From positions 682,001-746,000 of the forward strand of contig CP064991.1 of assembly GCA_016699895.1 (NCBI GenBank): a stretch of DNA of 64,000 nt, given 5' to 3'. Source of the DNA: Candidatus Saccharibacteria bacterium (GTDB lineage Bacteria > Patescibacteriota > Saccharimonadia > Saccharimonadales > Saccharimonadaceae). Numbering within the stretch: position 1 is the stretch's first letter; each line of letters opens with the position of its first letter. Below, piece by piece: positions 43,170 through 51,599 of the stretch. Under the pieces are notes generated by a model. The model did no database searches. It was not told the origin of the DNA and worked only from the letters and a program-made list of their open reading frames with translations. Both the position numbers and the translations under genes were made by a program.

Positions 43170-43901
43170 ATGAGAGTGAAAAATGATAGACAACAAATAA
43201 TCGTATTTATTGACGATTCTGGGGTTTTTGCTGACTCAGAAGCTGAGAGATTTTTTGTTTACGCCGGCTATGTACTAATTGGTAACTCACAGCGACTAGA
43301 GGCTCACAACAAATATAAAACTCTATCGGAGAATATTAAGGCATCCTTAGGACATAGGGGTGAGCTGAAAGCTGCAGCCCTTAGCAAATATAAAGCAAAT
43401 AAATATAAGAATTCCCTAGTCAAAGTAATGGGTGACTACGAAAGCTTTGCATGTGTAGTCGATATACCAAGAATAGCAAGTGCAACTAAAGGAACAAAGT
43501 TAGACAAATATAGATATAAGGATTTTTGTATAAAAGTATCTCTCAAAAGAAAGCTGGAAGATATGATCAAAAGACATGTCATTGACCCCACGCAACCAGC
43601 AGATCTAAAGATATATATTGACGAACAACACACCGCAACTAACGGATTTTACGATCTTCAAGAATCTATCGTGAAAGAATATCTCCATGGTATGGGATCG
43701 AAGATGTTTGGAAACCATCATCCACCGATATTCATCACGAAAGATGTGTCTGTTTCGCTAAAATACTGCGATTCTTCTAAAAATTATCTAATGCAAGCAG
43801 CCGATTTACTAGCGAATAGGATACACGGAAGTTACCAGATGGTATTGCCAAAGCTTAGAGATATAAAGAAGATAACAATAATAAAATTCCCTACAGCTTG
43901 A
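43170..43901 (+). CDS. DUF3800 domain protein
   Basis: 243 aa. It matches the DUF3800 layout, thought to have an RNase H-like fold: FIDDSGVF near the N-terminus, a second acidic strand KIYIDEQ, and the C-terminal NYLMQAADLLANRIHGSY. The activity is not established; the family is often found in mobile and defence regions. TATAAT lies only 3 nt before the ATG and AAAGGG about 10 nt before it. Base use is AT-rich and unlike the housekeeping genes, as for mod. Confidence 0.8.
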   Translation: MRVKNDRQQIIVFIDDSGVFADSEAERFFVYAGYVLIGNSQRLEAHNKYKTLSENIKASLGHRGELKAAALSKYKANKYKNSLVKVMGDYESFACVVDIPRIASATKGTKLDKYRYKDFCIKVSLKRKLEDMIKRHVIDPTQPADLKIYIDEQHTATNGFYDLQESIVKEYLHGMGSKMFGNHHPPIFITKDVSVSLKYCDSSKNYLMQAADLLANRIHGSYQMVLPKLRDIKKITIIKFPTA

Positions 43902-43927
43902 CTATGAGATACATATAATGATACAAT
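43898..43927 (+). promoter_or_regulatory. Promoter of a small RNA candidate
   Basis: TTGACT (43898-43903), an 18-nt spacer, TACAAT (43922-43927). It overlaps the DUF3800 stop. Confidence 0.5.
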
Positions 43928-43933
43928 CTGAGC

Positions 43934-44044
43934 ACAGGCACTATATGTTGCACTGTAAACGGAACTAAACCGATCGGAAGATTAAGCGTATTGTAAATAC
44001 GCCGGTAGCTCCGTACACCATCCTTAAAAAGATGGTGTTTTTAT
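43934..44044 (+). ncRNA. Candidate small RNA, about 110 nt
   Basis: Between the promoter at 43898 and the terminator at 44015-44044 there is no open frame. The RNA can form a GCGTA-TTGTAAA-TACGC hairpin and ends in a strong terminator. I do not recognise the family. It could equally be the terminated leader of the next gene. Confidence 0.4.
44015..44044 (+). terminator. Rho-independent terminator
   Basis: ACACCATC (44015-44022), an 8-nt loop, GATGGTGT (44031-44038), followed by a T-run. Confidence 0.85.
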
Positions 44045-44089
44045 TTTATAATCATAATAGGTTATTTATGAAATAGGTATGCTTTCTGC

Positions 44090-44095
44090 TATAAT
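44090..44095 (+). promoter_or_regulatory. -10 box of the 371-aa membrane protein gene
   Basis: TATAAT, 8 nt before the ATG at 44104. Confidence 0.55.
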
Positions 44096-44103
44096 CTAAT
44101 ATC

Positions 44104-45219
44104 ATGACAAAGCACTCCTCTGCCAAACAGGCGGTCGTCGTCAATACTGACGCCAGTCCCAAAAATGACAATAGTACCAAGATCGAATCAGCTGCCATTT
44201 ATGCGGCCCTAGTCAGTGGGGCGGTGGGCTTTCTCGTTAGCCTAGCGCTATTTTGGGACAGTACGACCGCATTATTCACGAAAGGCATCTCTATCGGTTT
44301 TGTAGCGTCGATTCTAGCCACCATAATCGCGCTAGTAACTTACTTGCTCGCTGACAGATCTGCCCGAAAAGCGTCCTCAAAACGCAAGCTGAGCGAGCAT
44401 ATCGGCACCTGGTCAATAGCAATAGTGCATGCGCTATTGATACTCCTGACCTACGCCCTGATATTTTTCATCGTCGGTCGGTCCTTTATCGGGGCAGAGA
44501 TTGATCCGTTCGGTTCGTCAACTATAGTAGCATTGGCTACTGGTATGGCTGGCTACATCACGTATTTGTCGGCCGCGCAAATGAACTCTATGCGCATTGC
44601 CATTTTACTCGCCCTGTTCCTCGTTAGCGGCACTTTTATCAGCATGCTGAGCGCTAGCGATCCAAACTGGTGGTATGTACATTTTAGTTCGCTAGGCGCC
44701 GATAGCGGTGTCTCGAGCTATGCCTTTAACGGCACATTAATTATTGCCGGCGTAGCTATGGTCGGCCTGACCAAACATATTACCGACGATTTCAAAAAGT
44801 TACAGCACGAAAAGGGCCTGGCAAAACGCACCAAAACCAGAACGCTAGCCGTCTGCATCATCGGCATAGGCATTATGCTAGCATTAGTCGGTGCGTTCGT
44901 CTACAACGTCTTTCCGACGATCCATAATTTAGCGGCTGGCGGTATGGCAAGCTTCTTCTTGCTCATCATATTGGCTCTGCCATGGCTGACACCCGACTTT
45001 CCGAAAGCCTTTTTCGTCGCATCCTATGGCCTGTTCGCAGCATTACTGCTCGGTATGTGGCTCTATCAGACGGCAGGTTATTTCAACCTGACGATATTCG
45101 AGCTAGTGGCTGCCGCCATTATCTTTACCTGGCTCATCGTCTTCGTACGCTACATCGCTGCTATGCTAGAGGATCGTGATACTATCAATAGTGAAATAAT
45201 ACATGGAGGGCAACTATGA
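44104..45219 (+). CDS. Hypothetical polytopic membrane protein
   Basis: 371 aa with about ten hydrophobic helices spread over residues 30-360 and a polar N-terminus of 30 residues. Not recognised; no transporter motif or ligand-binding domain is evident. It overlaps the next gene by 4 bp (ATGA), so it probably works with the small membrane-anchored protein encoded there. Confidence 0.7.
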   Translation: MTKHSSAKQAVVVNTDASPKNDNSTKIESAAIYAALVSGAVGFLVSLALFWDSTTALFTKGISIGFVASILATIIALVTYLLADRSARKASSKRKLSEHIGTWSIAIVHALLILLTYALIFFIVGRSFIGAEIDPFGSSTIVALATGMAGYITYLSAAQMNSMRIAILLALFLVSGTFISMLSASDPNWWYVHFSSLGADSGVSSYAFNGTLIIAGVAMVGLTKHITDDFKKLQHEKGLAKRTKTRTLAVCIIGIGIMLALVGAFVYNVFPTIHNLAAGGMASFFLLIILALPWLTPDFPKAFFVASYGLFAALLLGMWLYQTAGYFNLTIFELVAAAIIFTWLIVFVRYIAAMLEDRDTINSEIIHGGQL

Positions 45220-45779
45220 AAAAGTCTACTAACAAATCATCTCGAAAGTGGCTGTGGCCAACGATCATCTCAGTATCAGTGGTCATTCTCGGTATTGCAA
45301 CAGGTGTCATATGCTGGGCTATAGGTAAAGCCCAAGAAGACAAGGAAAGTGGCATTAACAAGGACAAAGTTGTTATGATAGTCACCAGCCGCGGTGGCAT
45401 GTGTTCAGATGGGCCCTGCGATCACAAGCGTTATTCGCTATACGAGGACGGCAGGTTCGAAGACCATGAGAATCTCACAAAAACAGAGGTGGCACGTATC
45501 AAAAACATTGTTTCAAAATCAAGTTTTAGCACCATGAGCGCACCCGAGGACGAGCGTCAATGCGACTCCTACGTCGATGGTGAGGACGTTGTCCTGATCT
45601 TTCCAACTATCTACGGCGATCGACAGTTCGTACCCTGTGAAATGCTATCCGATAAAGAGTATGGTAGTCTGGTCTATGCCGATATAACCTATGTCTTGTC
45701 TCTCAGCGTACTCGTCGATAGTAATTATTATGACTTTAATAATAGCGGGCTAAACTACGGTCCATCAATCGTCTACTAA
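45216..45779 (+). CDS. Hypothetical membrane-anchored protein
   Basis: 187 aa. A basic N-terminus and one transmembrane helix (LWPTIISVSVVILGIATGVICWAIG) are followed by an outside domain with two nearby cysteines (GGMCSDGPCDHKRYSLYEDGRF) that could form a disulphide. GGAGGG lies 8 nt before the ATG. Not recognised. It is translationally coupled to the 371-aa membrane protein and followed one base later by tdk. Confidence 0.65.
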   Translation: MKKSTNKSSRKWLWPTIISVSVVILGIATGVICWAIGKAQEDKESGINKDKVVMIVTSRGGMCSDGPCDHKRYSLYEDGRFEDHENLTKTEVARIKNIVSKSSFSTMSAPEDERQCDSYVDGEDVVLIFPTIYGDRQFVPCEMLSDKEYGSLVYADITYVLSLSVLVDSNYYDFNNSGLNYGPSIVY

Positions 45780-45780
45780 A

Positions 45781-46365
45781 ATGTCGAAATTGCATTTTAA
45801 ATACGGCGCCATGAACAGTGGCAAGAGCGACACGCTGATCAAGACTGCCTACAATTACGAGGAGCGTGGACTAGGCGTTGTCGTCATTAAACCTAGCATC
45901 GACACGAAAGGGGACCGACGAATCGTAGCGCGTGGTGGTCACCAGCGCCCTGCTGACATCCTGGCTGGTCCGAAAACCAATCTGCGTCAAGCCGTGACAC
46001 GTCTAGCGAATAAGAAACCAATTAATTGTATATTGATCGACGAGGCGCAATTTTTGACACAAGGGCAGGTGAGCCAGCTCTTCTCTATCGCCAAAGACGA
46101 CAACATCTCGGTCATCGCCTTTGGTTTACGTGCCGATTTCCGAAACCGAATGTTTCCCGGGAGCCAGCGTTTATTTGAAATTGCCGATAATATCGAAAAG
46201 TTACCGACCATGTGTCGCTGCGGTTCGCAGGCCGAGTTCAATACTCGTAAAATAAATGGTACATACGTCTTTGACGGCGATCAAGTCGCCATTGATGGGG
46301 AAGCCAAGGTCACCTACGACTCCCTGTGCGGCCCCTGTTATATCAGAGAAGGTGGCGTGATCTAA
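45781..46365 (+). CDS. tdk: Thymidine kinase
   Basis: 194 aa, type II thymidine kinase for nucleoside salvage. P-loop GAMNSGKSDTL (8-18), lid and Walker B IDEAQFLTQGQV, the FGLRADF strand and a structural zinc site (CRCGSQ...CGPC). Length is normal. It fits the salvage lifestyle of an epibiont that cannot make nucleotides de novo. Confidence 0.95.
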   Translation: MSKLHFKYGAMNSGKSDTLIKTAYNYEERGLGVVVIKPSIDTKGDRRIVARGGHQRPADILAGPKTNLRQAVTRLANKKPINCILIDEAQFLTQGQVSQLFSIAKDDNISVIAFGLRADFRNRMFPGSQRLFEIADNIEKLPTMCRCGSQAEFNTRKINGTYVFDGDQVAIDGEAKVTYDSLCGPCYIREGGVI

Positions 46366-47259
46366 TCGTCGCCCTACCCCTGTTACACCTCTGGTAATAA
46401 CCCTACTCGTACCCCTGTTAGCCATAGTGCTATCTATTTGGTTGATTAACAGTAGTACATAGCCAGTTTTACAGAGGTAATTTGCTAGTAAAAACAGCTG
46501 AAACGCCGCATAGCTGGCAAAAGCCGTCATAACGTCATAAACGTCACAAAAGGTGCATAAACATTGTAAATTTGTCATAAATAGCAACGCGGGGAGCGCG
46601 GGCCGGGAATTAATGACCCAATTAATTAAAGCAGGGCGCCGGGTCCGGTTTTGGCCGCCAAACAAGCATAATGGGGATGAATACATAATCATCTTTGTTC
46701 GTAATGCTTGATGTCGTACAATATATCTTTTACGACACCACAGAAGTAGTTCCGGATGAATCGATGTTCAACTGGCAGATTCAGGCTCAAACTGCTAAAC
46801 GTCTCTATGTGACTAAAAATATGCTTTTATTCCCCCGGGTGAGTGCCTACGTTTTTTAATAATTGTATGTAATAATTATTGCCGAGAATATTATGTGAGG
46901 TTTATTTTTAGATCTTTATGACATAGCGCACTAGAAGACCCCCGCGAGGTTCCGGCTAGTTGATCTGTAGCTAAATTTACAATCAGCTATTTATTTGCAT
47001 TTTATTAATAATTATTATTTAATTAGTTTTCCACAGCTACGTCGCGCAAGTGAGGCAGTTGTTTGACAATTTGACTTTTTATTATATTATTCTATAACCT
47101 GCCTTGCCCCACTCTCCCCTCCCCGCTTCTGTTCGACTTTAATTTGACTTTTGATAATTCTGGTTGTTTTATATGAAAATATCTTTATTCCACCTCTGTT
47201 ATGGCGCCAGTAGAAGAGTGGGGAGTTTGCAAAATTTTACAATATTTAGAGGAGGTAGT
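46366..47259. other. Gene-poor region of about 0.9 kb
   Basis: No convincing large gene. The left part has CCCCTGTTA repeats and several GTCATAA/GTCACAA words (46528-46580). The right part is very AT-rich (46960-47030), with TTTTCCACA close to a DnaA box at about 47023. A TTGACA/TATTAT promoter-like pair sits at about 47063-47090. A 51-codon ORF is at 46704. An origin-like or regulatory role is possible, but the evidence is thin. Confidence 0.4.
46704..46859 (+). CDS. Possible small protein, 51 aa
   Basis: ATG to TAA, 51 codons: it begins MLDVVQYIFYDTTEV and ends FPRVSAYVF. Amino-acid composition is protein-like (aromatic, mixed charge), but there is no strong ribosome binding site. It could be a gene remnant in an otherwise empty region. 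Not recognised. Confidence 0.3.
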   Translation: MLDVVQYIFYDTTEVVPDESMFNWQIQAQTAKRLYVTKNMLLFPRVSAYVF

Positions 47260-48165
47260 TTAGAGCCAGTAGCCCTTGCCCGCTATCCGCACATCCACAT
47301 AACTCGGATTAATATGACTGGAGTCAATGAACTTCACCATCGCCACAATGTCGGCACCCTGTGAGGTCGGGTCGCGGTCGATCTGGGCTTTGAACGGGTA
47401 TGCCCTGCCCTCTAGGTAAAACTCCACGTATCTGATCGCGCCAGACGGAATCACTACGCGCTTGACGTTTCCCCCGCCCTGTTTAGCAATTTCTGCGGTG
47501 GTTTGGCCAATAAAACTAAGGAATCTAGAGGACGTAATGGCGTCACCCTCAACAGAGGCGCCGCTCTTGTCAGCAATGGCGACACTAGGTTGCTCGAAAA
47601 AGTTCTTTGTAAATACCACGCCATTGCCATCAACGTAGCTAGTCGTGCCGCCCGTCACCCATTTAGCCACCGGCTGGCGGAATGTGAACTTTAATTTACC
47701 GATTAACAGATTTGACTGAACGATCTCAACCGATTCAATCTCTGGCGCCTGACCGGCCAAATAACTATTGAGATTGTCACTGCGCCGTGCAAAACTGAAC
47801 CGCTCGAACGGGTTTTTTGACATATAGTCATCAACCAGCTTTTTATACGTCGCGGCGTCACTGCTGCTCAGCGAAGTAGCATTACTGGTGATGTCGGTAA
47901 ATGAACCGCTAAACTGCGATATTAGGATCAACCCGAGAACCGAGACGGTCATGACGATCATCAGCATATAACCTAGTCGGCGACGCCAGCTCCTGAGATC
48001 GCGCTCGCGCTGGCGATCAGTCTTTTTATCATGATCAACCGCTCGGAAAGTGTTCAGCGTCGCACCACTTTTGAACGTGCTATTTTGTTCCTGCGGGGTA
48101 CGAAACTCCGTGCTATAGCGACCTTGGCGACCACTCATTTTAGTATCTTTGCTAGAAGGTTTCAT
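47260..48165 (-). CDS. ftsQ: Cell division protein FtsQ/DivIB-like
   Basis: 301 aa. A polar cytosolic N-terminus of about 80 residues, one transmembrane helix (LGYMLMIVMTVSVLGLILIS) and an outside POTRA-type part (NPFERFSFARRSDNLNSYLAGQAPEIESVEIVQSNLLIGKLKFTFRQPVAKW) match FtsQ. It scaffolds the divisome with FtsL and FtsB. Last gene of the dcw cluster, with a 4-bp overlap with murG. Sequence similarity is in layout more than in motifs. Confidence 0.75.
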   Translation of the reverse strand: MKPSSKDTKMSGRQGRYSTEFRTPQEQNSTFKSGATLNTFRAVDHDKKTDRQRERDLRSWRRRLGYMLMIVMTVSVLGLILISQFSGSFTDITSNATSLSSSDAATYKKLVDDYMSKNPFERFSFARRSDNLNSYLAGQAPEIESVEIVQSNLLIGKLKFTFRQPVAKWVTGGTTSYVDGNGVVFTKNFFEQPSVAIADKSGASVEGDAITSSRFLSFIGQTTAEIAKQGGGNVKRVVIPSGAIRYVEFYLEGRAYPFKAQIDRDPTSQGADIVAMVKFIDSSHINPSYVDVRIAGKGYWL

Positions 48166-49310
48166 TTCTGCGCTACCTCTAGAATCATGCCGACCATATC
48201 GTCGAGAGCATTGGCACGCGTAAATTGCTCTAGATTATGTCCCAGCGTATTTCGTAGCTCCGGGGACGCTAACAAGCTCCTGATCGCCTCTAGGAGGATT
48301 TCCGGCTGTTTGTCAGCCTGGCGTTGATCGATCACGATACCAGCCTGAGCTTTGGCGTAGACGCTGGCATTTTTGGTCTGGTGGTCGCCGGCCAGGTGCG
48401 GGCTCGGCACAATAACTACCGGTAAACCAATCGTCGCGAACTCCGCTAACGCCGTAGCGCCAGCGCGCGTCACCGCAATATCTGCCGCCGCCAGCGCCAC
48501 GATGAAATCATCCGTCATAAACTCGACGACTTTGAATTTGTTGTCTGATCTAGTTTTGATCGAGTCGGCTTTGCCCTTGCCAGCAAGTAACAAGATCTGA
48601 GCATTGTGTTTCGTTAATTCAGGTGCTATCGCCGCCACCATCCGGTTCAGCGCGTTCGCGCCACCACCACCACCAACAGCTAGGACCAGTGGCAAAGTAG
48701 CATCAAAACCTAGCTGAGTTTTCGCGGCTGACTTTTCGCTAGCAGTAAATCTCCTGATCTCGTCACGAACTGGTATACCAATATAGGTGGTGCGACTACC
48801 GGGATAATTAGGATAGTTTTCGACCGGCGCGCCAGTGCCAATTTTGGTGGCATATCGTGCCAAAAACCGGTTAGTCAGTCCTGGCACAGTATCGGAATCA
48901 TGAATAACCAGTGGAATGCGGAGCCAATGCGCCGCTAGTCCGACCGGCAAACAGACAAAACCGCCTTTACAAAATACCACATCAGGTCGCCAGACAATTA
49001 ATTTACAAAAGCTCTGGACAAAGCCCGCGATAATCTTGAACACATCAATCAGATTTCGAAGATGAGTTTTAAACAGATGGTATTTTAAATGCTGCATCAA
49101 CGTCAAATTAGCATAGCGCCGCAGTTTGCCGCTAGCAATCGCATCGACTCTAACATTGCCGCCTAGCATTTCGCGCAGACGACCAGCAAAACGACGATCA
49201 CACCACACACGCAATTCGGCGTCGGGTGCCTGTTCGTGCAATTTAGCGCAAACGGCTACGATCGGCGTAACGTGACCGCCCGAACCGCCGCCCACTGACA
49301 GGATTCGCAT
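48162..49310 (-). CDS. murG: UDP-GlcNAc:lipid I transferase MurG
   Basis: 382 aa from the ATG at 49310 (MRILSVGGGSGGHVTP), with AGGGAG just upstream; a longer frame from 49367 has an unlikely N-terminus. GT-B glycosyltransferase that makes lipid II. The N-terminal GGGSGGH loop, CKGGFVCLPVG, IHDSDTVPG and the C-terminal donor site (GGGGGANALN; TRAGATALAEF; VPSPHLAGDHQTKNA) are all present. It overlaps the end of ftsW by 68 bp. Confidence 0.93.
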   Translation of the reverse strand: MRILSVGGGSGGHVTPIVAVCAKLHEQAPDAELRVWCDRRFAGRLREMLGGNVRVDAIASGKLRRYANLTLMQHLKYHLFKTHLRNLIDVFKIIAGFVQSFCKLIVWRPDVVFCKGGFVCLPVGLAAHWLRIPLVIHDSDTVPGLTNRFLARYATKIGTGAPVENYPNYPGSRTTYIGIPVRDEIRRFTASEKSAAKTQLGFDATLPLVLAVGGGGGANALNRMVAAIAPELTKHNAQILLLAGKGKADSIKTRSDNKFKVVEFMTDDFIVALAAADIAVTRAGATALAEFATIGLPVVIVPSPHLAGDHQTKNASVYAKAQAGIVIDQRQADKQPEILLEAIRSLLASPELRNTLGHNLEQFTRANALDDMVGMILEVAQK

Positions 49311-50565
49311 CCTCGCTGCTCCCTTCTGCTTTAACTTTGCGATGCATGGTATAATGCGATATAGCAAAAACCAAACCGAGACTAGTCATAATAAACAGCA
49401 TCGACGTACCACCGATACTAACGAGCGGTAACGTGATACCAGTCAGCGGAATCAGATGTGTCATAGCACCGATATTTAAGACTACGTGCGCCGCGATCCA
49501 GCTAAACACGCCAGCCACGATCAAACGTAAGTAAATATTCTCGATATAATCAACCTTGGAAATAATCTGCCTGAGTAGCAGCCCGAACAAGGCGATAATC
49601 ACTAGCAATCCCAAAAAGCCCAGCGATTCACCTAAAACCGCAAAGATTGAGTCGTGAATTGCCTCCGGTAGCCACCCAAAGGCCTGGACTGACTGCCCCA
49701 AACCTCTACCCGTTAGTCCGCCCGAGCCTAGGGCGATCATCGCCTGGTTGATGTGGTAATCGGCCGTGGCATCACCCTGGCCAAAGAACGTCGCGATCCT
49801 GGCCATACGATGTGGTGCCACGATAATCGATAGAACCGCTAGGCCTGCGCCAGCGCCGAGAATGGCCATGAGTTTGCGCGTCTCGAGACCCGCCACGATC
49901 AACTGAACCAAAACAATCGCAGCTAGCGAGATACTGGTTCCGAGATCTTTTTGCATGATAGCCAGCACGAACAGAGACGCCAACGTTACCACGCCGAGCG
50001 GCAACAGTGTTTTGCGATAGGAATTCAGCTCACCACGCGCACAGCGAATTGCTAGGAATCCAGCGGTAAATAACACCGTGCCAAATTTCAAAAACTCAGC
50101 CGGCTGGAATGTTCCTAGGCCCCCCAGGCTAATCCAACGACAAGCGCCGAGTGTACAATAGGCCGGCGGTATCTTGAGCGCTCCCATAATCGGCACCATA
50201 AAACAGATGATGAGGGCTACGACAAAGAACTTGGAGCCGTGCCGTCGCCAGAAATCAAGCGGTACTCGGCTCGCGACAAAGAACGAAACTAGCCCAGCGA
50301 CCAGGAACATGCCTTGTTTCAACATGAATTTAGTCGAGGCGTCGTTGTCTCCGCCGGTCAGTGCTGGCGTGATCGAAAACAAGATCACCACGCCAATAAA
50401 GGACAACACGATCATCAACACGACCATCAAATAATCGGGGCGATGTTTGCGAGTCAATTTGAGATCGCCCGCCGTGTCAAACAGCGTTGATTTGATCTCG
50501 GCCGCTGCTAATTTATTACGACGACTGTCGCTAGGACGATTATTTATTTGAGCCCAATTGCTCAT
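49243..50565 (-). CDS. ftsW: Lipid II polymerase FtsW (SEDS family)
   Basis: 440 aa from the ATG at 50565, which shares its A with the mraY stop (TAATG). SEDS glycosyltransferase of the divisome. About ten TM helices follow a 50-residue cytosolic tail. Family motifs: RWISLGGLGTFQPAEFLKFG, QKDLGTS, the extracellular loop with ALGSGGLTGRGLGQSVQ and the C-terminal IPLTGITLPLVSIGGTSML. The basic C-terminal tail overlaps murG. Confidence 0.92.
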   Translation of the reverse strand: MSNWAQINNRPSDSRRNKLAAAEIKSTLFDTAGDLKLTRKHRPDYLMVVLMIVLSFIGVVILFSITPALTGGDNDASTKFMLKQGMFLVAGLVSFFVASRVPLDFWRRHGSKFFVVALIICFMVPIMGALKIPPAYCTLGACRWISLGGLGTFQPAEFLKFGTVLFTAGFLAIRCARGELNSYRKTLLPLGVVTLASLFVLAIMQKDLGTSISLAAIVLVQLIVAGLETRKLMAILGAGAGLAVLSIIVAPHRMARIATFFGQGDATADYHINQAMIALGSGGLTGRGLGQSVQAFGWLPEAIHDSIFAVLGESLGFLGLLVIIALFGLLLRQIISKVDYIENIYLRLIVAGVFSWIAAHVVLNIGAMTHLIPLTGITLPLVSIGGTSMLFIMTSLGLVFAISHYTMHRKVKAEGSSEDANPVSGRRFGRSRYADRSRLR

Positions 50566-51599
50566 TAGACATTTCCCCCACCTAACGCAATGATGATGCC
50601 GAGAATGCCAACGATGTTTCCAACGACCCAAAAACGCATCGTGACTTTGGTTTCAGGCCAACCTTTGGCCTCGAAATGATGGTGTAATGGCGCTGCTAGA
50701 AAGACTTTTTTACCAGCGCGTAATCGCTTGCTCGCCTGTTGAATGATAACCGATCCTGCCTCGACCACAAACATCAAACCGATAATTGGTAATAGAAATA
50801 GCGAATTTGTTAGCATTGCCACCACACCTAGGGTTACACCGAGTGCGAACGATCCGACATCACCCATGAAAAAGCGCGCTGGATAGACGTTGAACCATAG
50901 ATACGACAACAACGCGCCGACGATCGTCATACAGAACGCCGCTAGGCCAAACTGTTGTTGCATAACGGCGATAATTGCGAACATGACGAACGCCGAAGCC
51001 GCCAAACCGCCGGCTAGACCATCTAACCCATCACTAATGTTAACAGCATTTCCAGTCGCGACCACGACAAAGGCAAAGACCGGCACGATCCAGACGCCGA
51101 GATCCCATGGACCGATGAACGGAATATGCACCGTCGTAAAGCCCAGCTTTTGCCAAAAGAACCAACCGAGTAGCAAACCAACAATCGTCACCATGGTGAA
51201 TTTCACTGGCGCCCTGAGACCAGCTACCCCACCGTTAGAACGGAGATTCAATATATCATCAATGAGACCTATAACTGCTCCAGCGATGAGCGCCGCCAGC
51301 GGCAGCCAAGTCTGCGGTCGACTAAAATTAAATATCAACGTCGTCACCGCGATGGCGATCACAAACACTAGGCCAGCCATAGTCGGGATGCGACGCGCGA
51401 TCTTGCGTGCATGCAATTTTGAGATGACTTCGAGCACCTTGCCGTCGAGCGTGACGGTCTTTTGCTTTTTCCAGAACTTGTACCGATAGGCAAAATACGT
51501 ATAAACCGGTGTCAAAATCATGGCCATAATAAAAGCCGAGCCACCGAGGAGTAAGATCCGTAGCATCGCCTGCGCTAGTTGGTCTAGAGCTTCATTCAT
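50565..51599 (-). CDS. mraY: Phospho-N-acetylmuramoyl-pentapeptide transferase MraY
   Basis: 344 aa membrane enzyme forming lipid I. Ten hydrophobic helices. Catalytic motifs: GLIDDILNLRSN (D-D pair), NAVNISDGLDGLAGG, FMGDVGSFALG and the HHHFEAKGWPETKV histidine loop. Start ATGA overlaps the end of ftsI and its stop overlaps ftsW, so translation is coupled through the cluster. Confidence 0.95.
   Translation of the reverse strand: MNEALDQLAQAMLRILLLGGSAFIMAMILTPVYTYFAYRYKFWKKQKTVTLDGKVLEVISKLHARKIARRIPTMAGLVFVIAIAVTTLIFNFSRPQTWLPLAALIAGAVIGLIDDILNLRSNGGVAGLRAPVKFTMVTIVGLLLGWFFWQKLGFTTVHIPFIGPWDLGVWIVPVFAFVVVATGNAVNISDGLDGLAGGLAASAFVMFAIIAVMQQQFGLAAFCMTIVGALLSYLWFNVYPARFFMGDVGSFALGVTLGVVAMLTNSLFLLPIIGLMFVVEAGSVIIQQASKRLRAGKKVFLAAPLHHHFEAKGWPETKVTMRFWVVGNIVGILGIIIALGGGNV

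Noticed and set aside
46201..46692. 163-aa minus-strand ORF overlapping tdk
   Set aside because: Most of it is antisense to the tdk gene and its composition is not protein-like. No promoter or ribosome binding site was seen.
47063..47090. TTGACA/TATTAT promoter-like pair on the plus strand
   Set aside because: No gene or terminator follows on the plus strand before the antisense end of ftsQ. Kept only as part of the gene-poor region description.
47164..47364. 66-aa plus-strand ORF at the end of ftsQ
   Set aside because: The second half is antisense to ftsQ and the N-terminus has no support.
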